Below are positions 22,226 to 31,165 of a DNA stretch of 64,000 nucleotides, piece after piece. Numbering within the stretch: the first letter of the stretch is position 1; each line of letters begins with the position of its first letter. The notes below the pieces were generated by a model. The model was not told the DNA's origin, did no database searches, and saw nothing but the letters and a program-made list of their open reading frames with translations. Source of the stretch: an uncultured Ignavibacteria bacterium (lineage in GTDB: Bacteria > Bacteroidota > Ignavibacteria > Ch128b); NCBI GenBank assembly GCA_937944105.1, contig CALDZP010000073.1, positions 28,635 through 92,634 on the forward strand, read 5' to 3'. Made by a program: the position numbers and the translations under genes.

Positions 22226-22693
22226 ATGTTAAATCACTTAAAAATTGTTTTGATAGTTTCAATCAGTTTAATTCTTATTTCTTGTGGTTCTGAGAAAAAG
22301 GAAGAGACTCCACAAAACCAAAGTTCTGCTGAAGTAGGAGCAGATTTAACAGAATTCGAATTTGAAAATGGAATTGGTCCAATCAAGGAGAAGCTCGAAT
22401 TAGGTCCAATTGATCCTAAACTAGTGAAAAAAGGGGAAGAGATCTGGAATCAAAAATGCATTGCATGCCATAAATTAGATGAACGCTATGTTGGTCCAGC
22501 TCAGCGAGATGTTATTAAAAGAAGAACTCCAGAATTTATAATGAATATGATGTTAAATCCTGAAGAAATGCAAAAACGCCACCCTGTAGTAAAACAACTT
22601 CTTGCTGAGTATATGACGCCAATGACAAACCAGAATTTAACAATTGATGATGCAAGAGCAGTACTCGAATTCTTAAGGGAAGTCGGAAAATAA
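22226..22693 (+). CDS. cytochrome c lipoprotein of the nos cluster
   Basis: A 155-residue monohaem cytochrome c, probably the electron donor to NosZ. The N-terminal hydrophobic segment ends LIS-C20, a good lipobox, so it should be a membrane-anchored lipoprotein. The haem motif is C78-IA-C81-H82, and the sixth ligand is likely M130 or M133 in AEYMTPM. An acidic linker separates the anchor from the haem domain. CAGGAG precedes the ATG, and it lies 39 bases upstream of nosZ, the same position as in other clade II nos clusters. Confidence 0.9.
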   Translation: MLNHLKIVLIVSISLILISCGSEKKEETPQNQSSAEVGADLTEFEFENGIGPIKEKLELGPIDPKLVKKGEEIWNQKCIACHKLDERYVGPAQRDVIKRRTPEFIMNMMLNPEEMQKRHPVVKQLLAEYMTPMTNQNLTIDDARAVLEFLREVGK

Positions 22694-22732
22694 AAATAAA
22701 CAAAAACTAAAAATTAATTGGAGGACTGATAT

Positions 22733-24700
22733 ATGTCAAACGCGCTTTCAAAAAAGCTGATATTAATCAGCGTAACCATTCTTTCTTTCATTGTAATTTA
22801 CCTTGGGTGTAAATCATCCAAAGATGCTGTAAGTGGAGATGTCGCACAAGCAGTTTATGTAGCTCCTGGAAGCTATGATGAATTTTATCTTTTTACTTCT
22901 GGTGGATTTAATGGTCAAGTTGGTGTCTATGGATTACCATCAGGAAGACATTTTAAGACAATTTCTGTATTCTCACAAAATCCCGAAACCGGTTATGGAT
23001 ACAGTGAAGAGACAAAACCAATGTTAATGACTTCATATGGATTTATTCCTTGGGATGATTCTCATCACCCGGTATTTTCCATGACCGACGGTGTTCCTGA
23101 TGGTAGATTTTTATTTATTAATGCTAATAATACGCCGAGAGTTGCTAAAATTGATTTAAGAACTTTTGAAACAACTGAAATCGTTGAAATTCCAAATTCA
23201 GCAGGCAATCATGCTTCTCCATTCGTTACTGAAAATACTGAGTATATTGTTGCATCAACAAGATTTAGTGTTCCTATTCCCAATGCCGATGTTCCTATAT
23301 CGACTTATAAAGAAAACTTTAAAGGTACTATCTCCTTTATAGCTTTTGATAATAAAACCGAAAGAATGAATTTAGCATTTCAAATCATAGTACCTGGTTA
23401 TAATTATGATTTAGCTCGTGCTGGAAAGGGTCCATCTAAAGACTGGGCATTTTTTACTTCTTATAATACCGAGCAAGCAAATACATTACTCGAAATAGAA
23501 GCATCAAAAAATGATAAAGACTTTATTGCAGCGGTTAATTGGAGACTGGCAGAAAAATATGTGAAAGAAGGCAAAGCAAAAAAAATGAGTGCTGAGTATT
23601 ATCATAATTATTATGACGAGAAAAAACATAAAGCTACAAATGAAGTAAAAAAAGATGTTTTAGTTCTCGATCCTAAGGATTGCCCTGGAATGATTTATTA
23701 TTTACCAACACCCAAATCTCCACATGGTGTTGATGTTGATCCCACAGGCGAATATATCGTTGCAGGGGGGAAGCTTGCAACAGTTATACCAGTTCATTCT
23801 TTCTCCAAAATGTTAAAAGCTATCGAAGAAAAGCAATTTGATGGTGAAGTTGATGGAATACCAATTTTAAAATATGATGCTATTGTCGCTGGTGAAGTTA
23901 AAAACCCAGGTCTTGGGCCACTTCATACTGAATTTGATGGAAAGGGCTATGCTTATACATCGCACTTTGTATCTTCGGAGATTGTAAAATGGAAACTTGG
24001 AACATGGGAAATTGTTGATCGGATACCAGCTTATTATTCAATTGGTCACCTTTGTATTCCAGGAGGTGATAGCAAAAAGCCATGGGGTAAGTATGTTGTC
24101 GCTTTGAATAAAATTACCAAAGATAGATATCTACCTACTGGACCAGAACTTACTCAATCTGCTCAATTGATTGATATTTCCGGTGATAAAATGAAATTGT
24201 TACTCGACTTTCCAACTGTCGGCGAACCTCACTATGCCCAGGCTATTCCGTCAGAGATTTTAATGAAAAATAGTGCTAGAATTTATCGTATTGAAGATAA
24301 TCAACACCCATACGTAACAAAGAGCGAAAAAGATGCAAAAGTTGTAAGAGAAGGAAATAATGTCCATGTTTATATGAGTGCAATTAGAAGTCATTTTGCT
24401 CCTGATAACATTGAAGGGATTAAAGTTGGTGATAATGTTTATTTCCATGTAACAAATCTTGAACAAGATTGGGATATACCACACGGTTTTACAATAAAAG
24501 GCTTGAACAACGCAGAAATTTTAATAATGCCAGGACAAACAAGGACCATTCTATGGCAACCAAAGAAACCTGGAATTTATCCATTTTATTGTACAGATTT
24601 TTGTTCTGCATTACATCAAGAAATGCAAGGTTATGTTAGAGTTTCGCCTGCTAATTCCACTGTAGCTTTAAGTTATTACACAGGAACACCGAAAAAATAG
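22733..24700 (+). CDS. nosZ: nitrous oxide reductase, Sec-type (clade II)
   Basis: Nitrous oxide reductase, which reduces N2O to N2 at a four-copper CuZ centre with electrons from a dinuclear CuA centre. The 655-residue protein has a seven-bladed propeller with DDSHHP, SPHGVDVDPTG, HTEFDGKG and IGHLCIPGGD, which supply CuZ histidines, and a cupredoxin domain ending C620-TDF-C624-SAL-H628-QE-M631, the CuA site. There is no twin-arginine motif; instead the N terminus is a hydrophobic Sec signal ending LG-C26, so the protein may be lipid-anchored. This defines it as clade II. It is followed by cupin, nosB-like, nosL, nosD and nosF genes. Confidence 0.96.
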   Translation: MSNALSKKLILISVTILSFIVIYLGCKSSKDAVSGDVAQAVYVAPGSYDEFYLFTSGGFNGQVGVYGLPSGRHFKTISVFSQNPETGYGYSEETKPMLMTSYGFIPWDDSHHPVFSMTDGVPDGRFLFINANNTPRVAKIDLRTFETTEIVEIPNSAGNHASPFVTENTEYIVASTRFSVPIPNADVPISTYKENFKGTISFIAFDNKTERMNLAFQIIVPGYNYDLARAGKGPSKDWAFFTSYNTEQANTLLEIEASKNDKDFIAAVNWRLAEKYVKEGKAKKMSAEYYHNYYDEKKHKATNEVKKDVLVLDPKDCPGMIYYLPTPKSPHGVDVDPTGEYIVAGGKLATVIPVHSFSKMLKAIEEKQFDGEVDGIPILKYDAIVAGEVKNPGLGPLHTEFDGKGYAYTSHFVSSEIVKWKLGTWEIVDRIPAYYSIGHLCIPGGDSKKPWGKYVVALNKITKDRYLPTGPELTQSAQLIDISGDKMKLLLDFPTVGEPHYAQAIPSEILMKNSARIYRIEDNQHPYVTKSEKDAKVVREGNNVHVYMSAIRSHFAPDNIEGIKVGDNVYFHVTNLEQDWDIPHGFTIKGLNNAEILIMPGQTRTILWQPKKPGIYPFYCTDFCSALHQEMQGYVRVSPANSTVALSYYTGTPKK

Positions 24701-24717
24701 ATGCGTGAGTTTCTCGT

Positions 24718-25026
24718 ATGGAGAATAAAAAAGAAAAAATAGTGGATTTGATTCAAATTCAAAATAACTCGATTGTAAGTCGACAAATTATTAAAAAAGC
24801 AAATGGTAATGTAACCCTTTTTGCATTTGACAAAGATGAATCACTAACAGAGCATACCTCTCCATACGAAGCATTAGTTCAAATACTCGAAGGTAAGATG
24901 GTAGTAACAATTGGAGGGCAACCTCAGGAAGTCGGAGAAGGAGAAATTATTCTCCTTCCTCCGAACATTCCTCACGGACTTACTGCAAAAGAAAAAACAA
25001 AAATGATTTTAACAATGATTAAGTGA
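24718..25026 (+). CDS. small cupin protein in the nos operon
   Basis: A 102-residue single-domain cupin. The two cupin motifs are recognisable as EHTSPYEALVQILEG and PPNIPHGLTA, with histidines in metal-binding positions. It lacks a signal peptide, so it should be cytoplasmic. It starts 17 bases after nosZ. Its role is unknown; a sensor or a small-molecule or metal-binding accessory protein are possible, and nothing in the sequence decides. Confidence 0.75.
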   Translation: MENKKEKIVDLIQIQNNSIVSRQIIKKANGNVTLFAFDKDESLTEHTSPYEALVQILEGKMVVTIGGQPQEVGEGEIILLPPNIPHGLTAKEKTKMILTMIK

Positions 25027-25036
25027 GATAATTTAC

Positions 25037-25618
25037 ATGAGACCATTATCAAAAAAACTATTATTTATTTCATCATTAATTTTAATCCTTGTTTACTTTT
25101 TCCCAATCTGGAGAATAGAACTTCAAGCTCCGCAATATCCTGAAGGTTTAGGTTTAAGAATATGGGTAAACGAAATCACCGGTCAAAAGGAATTTGATTT
25201 ACAAAACATTAATGGTTTAAATCATTACATTGGAATGAAACCAATTCATCCAGAAGACATACCGGAATTAAAAATAATGCCTTTCTTAATTGGTTTTATG
25301 ATCTTATTTGGATTGTTTAATGCATTGAAGGGAAATAAAAAAACTGTTCTTGCATGGTTAATTCTGTTCGTTCTACTTGGGGCAATAGGACTTTATGATT
25401 TTTATATGTGGGAATATGAGTATGGGCATAATCTCGATCCAAACGCACCAATTAAAGTTCCTGGCATGACATATCAACCACCTTTTATTGGTTCAAAACA
25501 ATTGTTAAACATCAATGCCGTTTCTTTACCCGATATTGGCTCATTTATCATATTGATTTCTATCTTACTTGCAGTATTAGCTATATATCTGGACAGAGAG
25601 AAAAACAAACTTTATTGA
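25037..25618 (+). CDS. four-helix membrane protein, NosB-like
   Basis: A 193-residue integral membrane protein with four predicted helices (about residues 7-25, 82-104, 108-132 and 165-187) and an exported loop after helix 1 containing APQYPEGLGLRIWV and GLNHYIGMKPI. Proteins with this position between nosZ and nosL/nosD are characteristic of clade II nos clusters, where they are called NosB, and I infer that identity from context and topology. Their biochemical function is not established. It is co-directional with short gaps on both sides. Confidence 0.6.
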   Translation: MRPLSKKLLFISSLILILVYFFPIWRIELQAPQYPEGLGLRIWVNEITGQKEFDLQNINGLNHYIGMKPIHPEDIPELKIMPFLIGFMILFGLFNALKGNKKTVLAWLILFVLLGAIGLYDFYMWEYEYGHNLDPNAPIKVPGMTYQPPFIGSKQLLNINAVSLPDIGSFIILISILLAVLAIYLDREKNKLY

Positions 25619-25628
25619 GGGGAATAAA

Positions 25629-26099
25629 ATGAATTATTCTACTTTAAAAATTTTCAAAATTCAAAATTTATTTTTAATGATTGCTCTAACCTTGATCCTT
25701 GCTTCATGCAATCCAAAACCTGAACCAATAAATTATGGTCAAGATGTATGCGATTTATGCAAGATGAATATTACCGATAACAAATTTGCTGCAGAGATTG
25801 TGACGGCCAAGAATAAAATTTATAAGTTCGATTCAATTGAATGTTTGTTCAATTTTAAGAATAGCGTTCTCGATAAAAGTGAAGAAATTCACTCTGAGTG
25901 GGTAAATGATTTTTCAAATCCCGGGGAATTAATTGAATTAAATAAAGCTCATTTTCTTTTAAGCGAACATTTTAAAAGTCCCATGGGCTTAAATGTTTTA
26001 AGTTTTTCATCGCATGAAAAGCTACTTGAGATAAAAAATGAACATGGTGGTAAGGAGTTAAGCTATGATGAAGTAAAAAAGTTAGCCACTGAGGAATGA
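25629..26099 (+). CDS. nosL: copper chaperone lipoprotein NosL
   Basis: NosL, a periplasmic lipoprotein that hands Cu(I) to apo-NosZ in concert with the NosDFY complex. The 156 residues begin with a lipoprotein signal ending LAS-C27. The metal-site motif reads C41-DL-C44-KM46, followed by FDSIEC around residues 67-72, the counterpart of the family's FDDIxCM. GAGGGG stands before the ATG. It lies directly upstream of nosD. Confidence 0.9.
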   Translation: MNYSTLKIFKIQNLFLMIALTLILASCNPKPEPINYGQDVCDLCKMNITDNKFAAEIVTAKNKIYKFDSIECLFNFKNSVLDKSEEIHSEWVNDFSNPGELIELNKAHFLLSEHFKSPMGLNVLSFSSHEKLLEIKNEHGGKELSYDEVKKLATEE

Positions 26100-26148
26100 A
26101 TTTTTTGAATTTTAAAATTGTTGAACGTAAAAAAATCGTTAATGTGTA

Positions 26149-27399
26149 ATGAAAAGTATCCATCTAATAATTATAAATTTATTCTTTTCATTTTTACTTC
26201 AAGCAAGTCAAACATATGTAATCACTCCAGAATTTAATCTTAGCAATGTAATAGAGAAGACTTCTGAAGGGGCAATTTTAATTTTAAAACCGGGCATTTA
26301 TAAAGTAAACAATATTAAGATTTCAAAGAGAATTACAATAATAGGTGAAGGTTATCCTACCATAGAAGGGAATAACAAAGATGAAGTTTTTACTATTACA
26401 GCAAATAATGTGATAATAAAAGGGCTCGTCATAAAAAATGCTGGTGTTAGTTTTCTTCAGGAAAATGCTGCTATAAGATTAGAACAAGTATCTGGCTGTC
26501 GGATTGAAGGGAATATACTCAACAATAATTTTTTTGGAATTTACATTTCAAAATCCTTTAACTGCGTTATTAAAAACAATAAAATAGAAGCTTTTAATCA
26601 AAATGAAACAAATTCAGGTAATGGAATTCATCTATGGTATAGCAAAGCTATAACTATTGATAGTAATGAAATCATTGGTCATCGTGATGGGATTTATTTT
26701 GAATTCGTAAAAAATTCACTTGTCAAGAATAATATTAGTAAAAAAAATCTTCGCTATGGTCTTCATTTTATGTTTTCAGACAGTTGTACATATGAAAAAA
26801 ATATTTTTGAAAATAATGGGGCGGGTGTTGCTGTGATGTATACTCGTTATGTAACAATGAGAGAAAATCAATTTATCAACAACTGGGGTGCTGCTTCTTT
26901 TGGTGTTCTTCTTAAAGATTTGAGCGATTGCTTAATTGAAAAAAACTCTTTCAGAAAAAATACAAACGGATTATATATTGAAGGTTGTAATCGAATTACT
27001 GTTAATCAAAATGATTTTATTGAAAACGGATGGGCAGTGAAATTAATGGCAAATTCAATGGATAACTTTTTCTTTGATAATAATTTTATTGCTAACTCTT
27101 TCGATGTTATGACAAATAGCAGAAATAATTTTAATCAATTTAAAGGAAATTATTGGGATAAATATACTGGTTATGATTTGAATAAAGATGGATTTGGAGA
27201 TATTGCTTATAGACCAGTTAATATGTTTTCTGTCTTGGTTGAAAAGCATCAAGCATCAATGATTTTACTTCACAGTCTTTTTATTGAAATTTTGAATATT
27301 GCAGAAAGTATACTCCCTTCACTTACACCAATTAACTTATTAGATAATAAACCAAGAATAAAAAAAATTCAATATGATCAAACTTTCAAACATTATTAA
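26149..27399 (+). CDS. nosD: NosD, copper-delivery partner of NosFY
   Basis: NosD, a periplasmic right-handed parallel beta-helix that couples to the NosFY ABC transporter and takes part in maturation of the CuZ site. A signal peptide (residues 1-20, ending LLQASQ) is followed by many degenerate Asn-rich beta-helix turns such as GIYISKSFNCVIKNN and GNGIHLWYSKAITI. The C-terminal part (GNYWDKYTGYDLNKDG) is a family hallmark. Its 3' end overlaps nosF by 26 bases, a strong sign of coupling. Confidence 0.93.
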   Translation: MKSIHLIIINLFFSFLLQASQTYVITPEFNLSNVIEKTSEGAILILKPGIYKVNNIKISKRITIIGEGYPTIEGNNKDEVFTITANNVIIKGLVIKNAGVSFLQENAAIRLEQVSGCRIEGNILNNNFFGIYISKSFNCVIKNNKIEAFNQNETNSGNGIHLWYSKAITIDSNEIIGHRDGIYFEFVKNSLVKNNISKKNLRYGLHFMFSDSCTYEKNIFENNGAGVAVMYTRYVTMRENQFINNWGAASFGVLLKDLSDCLIEKNSFRKNTNGLYIEGCNRITVNQNDFIENGWAVKLMANSMDNFFFDNNFIANSFDVMTNSRNNFNQFKGNYWDKYTGYDLNKDGFGDIAYRPVNMFSVLVEKHQASMILLHSLFIEILNIAESILPSLTPINLLDNKPRIKKIQYDQTFKHY

Positions 27400-28090
27400 A
27401 AAATATGGCAAGCTTGAAGTACTAAAAGGAATTGATGCTGAAATAGCAAAAGGAAAAGTAACTGCTATTGTCGGTCCAAATGGGTCGGGTAAAACAACTA
27501 TTATTAAAATAATCCTTGGGCTCGTTAAAGCTGACTATGGAAAGGTTTTCATTAATAACTCACCAATTAATGGCGGTTTTGAATATAGAAAATTAATTGG
27601 TTATATGCCTCAAGTTGCAAGTTATCCTGAAAACTTAACTGTTGCGGAAGTATTGAATATGATTAAAGATCTAAGAAATAGGTTCGATCATCCAGAAGAA
27701 AAATTATTGAAATTATTCGAACTCACTGGTGAATTAACCAAACCAATTAGAGCACTTTCAGGTGGAAATAAACAGAAATTAAGTGCTGTTCTTTCATTAA
27801 TGTTCGAACCTGAAATATTGATTTTTGATGAACCTACCGCAGGTTTAGATCCGGTTGTAAGTAATCGTTTTAAAGAAATTGTTTCTTCAGAAAGAAAGAA
27901 AGGTAAAACAATTATTTTGACTTCTCATATAATGAGCGAAGTACAGGAACTCGCAGATGAAATTATTTTCATATTGGACGGGAAAATTCATTATCACGGA
28001 TCAATTCTAAATCTATTACTTGATAAAGGTGAAGTAAATCTGGAAAAAGCAGTTGCAAAAATATTAGAAGAAAGAGCTATTTGGAATTGA
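27374..28090 (+). CDS. nosF: ABC transporter ATP-binding protein NosF
   Basis: NosF, the ATPase of the NosDFY complex, 238 residues. Walker A reads GPNGSGKT (34-41), the Q loop YMPQ, the signature LSGGNKQK, Walker B ILIFDEPT and the switch histidine TSHIM. It overlaps nosD by 26 bases. Unusually the permease nosY does not follow; it lies almost 6 kb downstream beyond seven other genes. Confidence 0.93.
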   Translation: MIKLSNIIKKYGKLEVLKGIDAEIAKGKVTAIVGPNGSGKTTIIKIILGLVKADYGKVFINNSPINGGFEYRKLIGYMPQVASYPENLTVAEVLNMIKDLRNRFDHPEEKLLKLFELTGELTKPIRALSGGNKQKLSAVLSLMFEPEILIFDEPTAGLDPVVSNRFKEIVSSERKKGKTIILTSHIMSEVQELADEIIFILDGKIHYHGSILNLLLDKGEVNLEKAVAKILEERAIWN

Positions 28091-28302
28091 AAAAATTTTT
28101 TGAAAGAAAATGGTTACCATAAAAATTATAACTATTGAACAAAAATTTACCAGATAAATTCCAAGTAAAATTTTAATAATTATTTGCAGATTTTAATTGA
28201 GCTTTTTTAATTGTTCTATCAATCTAAAAATTTGATCAGTATTAAAAGTAAAAACCAAAGATATATTAAAAGCCAAAAATTCTTTGATGGTTATAGAAAA
28301 AA

Positions 28303-29115
28303 ATGATAACTAAAGAGATGAAAGTTTCAGAAGTTCTGAAAAAATATCCAGATACACTTGAGGTGTTTATTGAGACTAGTCAACATTTCAGAAAACTTGA
28401 AAATAAATTTTTACGGAAAGCATTAGCAAGCCGAGTAACTGTTGAACAAGCCGCTAAAATTGCTGGCGTTGATTTAAATGAGTTACTATTTAGATTAAAT
28501 AAGAAAATTAATCCTGATTTTATCTTAGTTGATAAGGAGAAAGACGAAAAACCTATGATACACATAAAACCTGTTTGGTTGGAAAATATTTCTAAAGATA
28601 AAATTGTTGAACTCGATGTTAGACCAATTATTAATTCTGGTAAAGATCCATTTCTTGATATCATGAATAAAATAAAAGAACTAAAAGAAGATGAAATTCT
28701 TTTAATAATAAATTCATTTGAACCTATTCCACTATACACTGTTTTAGGAAATAAAGGTTTTGAACATTTTACCGAGAAGGAGCTCGATAAATTCAAAGTT
28801 TATTTTTTCAAAAAACAAACAGAACAAACGCAAGCGAATTCTTTATCAAATTCATCGATCGAAAATTTTCAAAGTGAGTTTAAAAACTTAGTTGAGCTTG
28901 ATGTGAGGGACCTCCCTCCTCCAGAACCGATGATTAAAATTCTTGAATCACTTTCAAGGGTAGATGAAAATACAGTTTTAGTGGTTCACCATCATCGCGA
29001 ACCTTTGATGTTGTATCCTAAGCTTGAAGAAAGAGGATATACAGCTATCTCAAACAAAATTGACGAAAATTATTATAAAGTTCTTATTTACAAAAAGAAG
29101 AGCAAAAATTTATGA
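28303..29115 (+). CDS. DUF1858-DUF2249-DUF2249 protein
   Basis: A 270-residue soluble protein with three small domains. Residues 3-65 match the DUF1858 pattern (VSEVLKKYPDTLEVF, then a helix pair VTVEQAAKIAGVDLNELL). Residues 102-170 are a diverged DUF2249 domain (VELDVRP, then NSFEPIPLY) and residues 197-264 a canonical one (ELDVRDLPPPEPM, HHREPLMLYPKLEERGY). DUF2249 proteins are often found near denitrification and NO-handling genes, but no activity is established. It overlaps the next gene by four bases (ATGA). Confidence 0.8.
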   Translation: MITKEMKVSEVLKKYPDTLEVFIETSQHFRKLENKFLRKALASRVTVEQAAKIAGVDLNELLFRLNKKINPDFILVDKEKDEKPMIHIKPVWLENISKDKIVELDVRPIINSGKDPFLDIMNKIKELKEDEILLIINSFEPIPLYTVLGNKGFEHFTEKELDKFKVYFFKKQTEQTQANSLSNSSIENFQSEFKNLVELDVRDLPPPEPMIKILESLSRVDENTVLVVHHHREPLMLYPKLEERGYTAISNKIDENYYKVLIYKKKSKNL

Positions 29116-30377
29116 TTCAATCTGAGCAAGTTGCAGGAATCTATTCTCCTCCTTTTAAAATTGTTTCAAAATACTTTATTGGATCAATAATTTCTTTTGT
29201 CGTATTTAATCTGTTGCTTGTTTTAAACTATAATTCAATCAATGGTCATCATTTCCAACCAAAAATATTATCATTAAATCACATCGCTACTTTAGGTTTT
29301 GTAACAATGGTAATTTTCGGGGCAATGTTTCAATTGGTTCCTGTAGTAATGGAAGTAAAATTATTCAGTCCATTGCTTGCAGAGATACAATTCTGGATTT
29401 ACACATCTGGTGTCGTACTTCTTGTTTATAAATTCTGGTATTTTGATTCTTTTATAAGTTTTCTTTTACCTGGTTTAATTTTAAGTCTTGCAATTTTACT
29501 ATTCTCGATTAATATAATTTTCTCAATGATAAAAGTTAAAGTCTGGAATATAACCGGCAGTTACCTAATTGCGGCTATCTTCTGGCTTTTGATTACAGCT
29601 CTTGCAGGGTATCTCTTAACTAAAAATCTTGATAAACCATTTATAAAAATAAATCATTTACAATATTTGAATCTTCATGCAATAACTGCTTTTGTGGGTT
29701 GGGTGGGAATGGTAATCATGGGAGTAAGCTTTAAATTAATTCCTATGTTTACTCTTTCACACGGATATAAAATGACTTTTGCAAAAATTTCTCTCCTGAT
29801 TACAAATGCAGGACTCCTTGGTATAAACTGGATAATGCACTATTCAGATACTGGTTTTTATAATCTTGTTTTTGGAACACTTATTTTTATTGGCGTGATT
29901 CTATACCTGATTCAAATTTTTATCATATTCAAAAAAAGAATTCGAAAAAAATTAGATATTGGGCTCAAATTCTCTGCATTTGCATTTATTATTTTCGGAA
30001 TTGTTTCAACTTTGAATTTTTCCTTTCTCTTTTTTGATTATGAATCAATTGTAAATTTAACTCTCGTTTACGGCATAATAGTCATTTACGGTTTTTTCGG
30101 GACTTTAATTCTGGGTCAAATGTACAAAATCGTTCCTTTTCTTGTCTGGTATCATAAATACAGTAGCAAAGTCGGAATAGAAATTGTTCCGATGCTAAAA
30201 GATATGTTTAATGAAAAATTAGCTGAGTATCAACTTTATTTATTGTTAGGTGGTATTGTTATCAGTTCATCAGGATTATTAATCAACAAAGGTATAGTGG
30301 TTTTAATTGGATTTATTTTGCTCTTAACAAACTCAATAATCTTTACAATTAATATGATCAAAATTTTCAGGAGTTAG
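29112..30377 (+). CDS. polytopic membrane protein resembling oxidase/NnrS folds
   Basis: A 421-residue membrane protein with about twelve hydrophobic helices and no signal peptide. Two similar helices carry a histidine at the start: H57 in LNHIATLGFVTMVIFG...LVP and H189 in LHAITAFVGWVGMVIMG...LIP; a third, lacking the histidine, reads YGFFGTLILGQMYKIVP, with H341-like YHKY after it. The HxxxxxGxVxMxIxGxxxxxxP pattern recalls heme-copper oxidase subunit I, NorB and NnrS, so haem binding is plausible. It is tightly coupled to the DUF2249 gene. Exact function unknown. Confidence 0.6.
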   Translation: MIQSEQVAGIYSPPFKIVSKYFIGSIISFVVFNLLLVLNYNSINGHHFQPKILSLNHIATLGFVTMVIFGAMFQLVPVVMEVKLFSPLLAEIQFWIYTSGVVLLVYKFWYFDSFISFLLPGLILSLAILLFSINIIFSMIKVKVWNITGSYLIAAIFWLLITALAGYLLTKNLDKPFIKINHLQYLNLHAITAFVGWVGMVIMGVSFKLIPMFTLSHGYKMTFAKISLLITNAGLLGINWIMHYSDTGFYNLVFGTLIFIGVILYLIQIFIIFKKRIRKKLDIGLKFSAFAFIIFGIVSTLNFSFLFFDYESIVNLTLVYGIIVIYGFFGTLILGQMYKIVPFLVWYHKYSSKVGIEIVPMLKDMFNEKLAEYQLYLLLGGIVISSSGLLINKGIVVLIGFILLLTNSIIFTINMIKIFRS

Positions 30378-30380
30378 ATC

Positions 30381-30689
30381 ATGGTAATTAAAGAAATTAA
30401 AAGAGAAGATGTTCTTGAAACATTGAAAGCAGTCATCGATCCAGAAATCGGGCTAAATATTGTTGATCTTGGTTTAGTTTATGATGTTCAAATTTCGGAT
30501 GAAGTGATATTAATAACAATGACTCTAACAACACCGGGGTGTCCAATGCATGGAAGCATTGTCAATTGGGTAGAGAGGATTATTTCAATGTCTTTTCCGA
30601 ATAAAATTGTTGATGTTCAATTGGTGTGGGAACCAAGATGGACACCTGAAAAAATGTCAGAAGAAGCAAAAAAATTTTTAGGAATATAA
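30381..30689 (+). CDS. MIP18/DUF59-family Fe-S assembly protein
   Basis: A 102-residue protein of the MIP18 (DUF59) family, relatives of SufT and PaaD that assist iron-sulfur cluster assembly. The hallmark DPEIGLNIVDLGLVYDV at residues 18-34 and the conserved cysteine in TTPGCPMHGSI near residue 54 are both present. It is cytoplasmic. Its place between two membrane oxidase-like genes suggests it serves a metalloprotein of this locus, which is an inference. Confidence 0.85.
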   Translation: MVIKEIKREDVLETLKAVIDPEIGLNIVDLGLVYDVQISDEVILITMTLTTPGCPMHGSIVNWVERIISMSFPNKIVDVQLVWEPRWTPEKMSEEAKKFLGI

Positions 30690-30691
30690 AT

Positions 30692-31147
30692 ATGTTCAGT
30701 ACTGTTAGATACTTTATTAAAACAAGTGTGATTTTTTTGGCTATTGGAATCATTACGGGCTTATATATGGCAATTTCAAAATATGTCTTTAAATCGGGAT
30801 ATACACAAGAACTAATTTCTGCCCATACACATTTAATTCTTGTTGGTTCAGTAATGATGATGATAATGGGAGTAGCATTATGGTTTTTTCCACGAGCAGA
30901 AAAAGAAGATAGAAGATATAATCCAACTTTAATTTTAATTTCTTACTGGATTATCACAATTGGAACATCATTTCGTTTTGTCTTTCAAGTCGTTGCGAAC
31001 TTTGTTTATGCCGAATGGATTCATTATTTAATAGCTTTATCTTCTTTTCTTCAAGTTATAGCAATGATTTTATTTTTCTATTCAATGTGGGGGAGAATTA
31101 GACCTGTGGGTAGTCACATTCGTGAAGCCAAAGGTGAAAAATTTTAA
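30692..31147 (+). CDS. short oxidase-like membrane protein
   Basis: A 151-residue protein with four predicted transmembrane helices. Helix 2 carries H45 and H47 in SAHTHLILVGSVMMMIMGVALWFFP, the same kind of motif as in the 421-residue protein two genes upstream and as in subunit I of cbb3-type oxidases. It is far too short to be a full oxidase subunit. It starts three bases after the MIP18 gene. A haem-binding membrane accessory is plausible but unproven. Confidence 0.6.
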   Translation: MFSTVRYFIKTSVIFLAIGIITGLYMAISKYVFKSGYTQELISAHTHLILVGSVMMMIMGVALWFFPRAEKEDRRYNPTLILISYWIITIGTSFRFVFQVVANFVYAEWIHYLIALSSFLQVIAMILFFYSMWGRIRPVGSHIREAKGEKF

Positions 31148-31165
31148 TAAACAAATGGAGGTTAT

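Noticed and set aside
28380-28796. 138-residue minus-strand ORF inside the DUF2249 gene
   Set aside because: Antisense shadow of a gene with clear DUF1858 and DUF2249 motifs.
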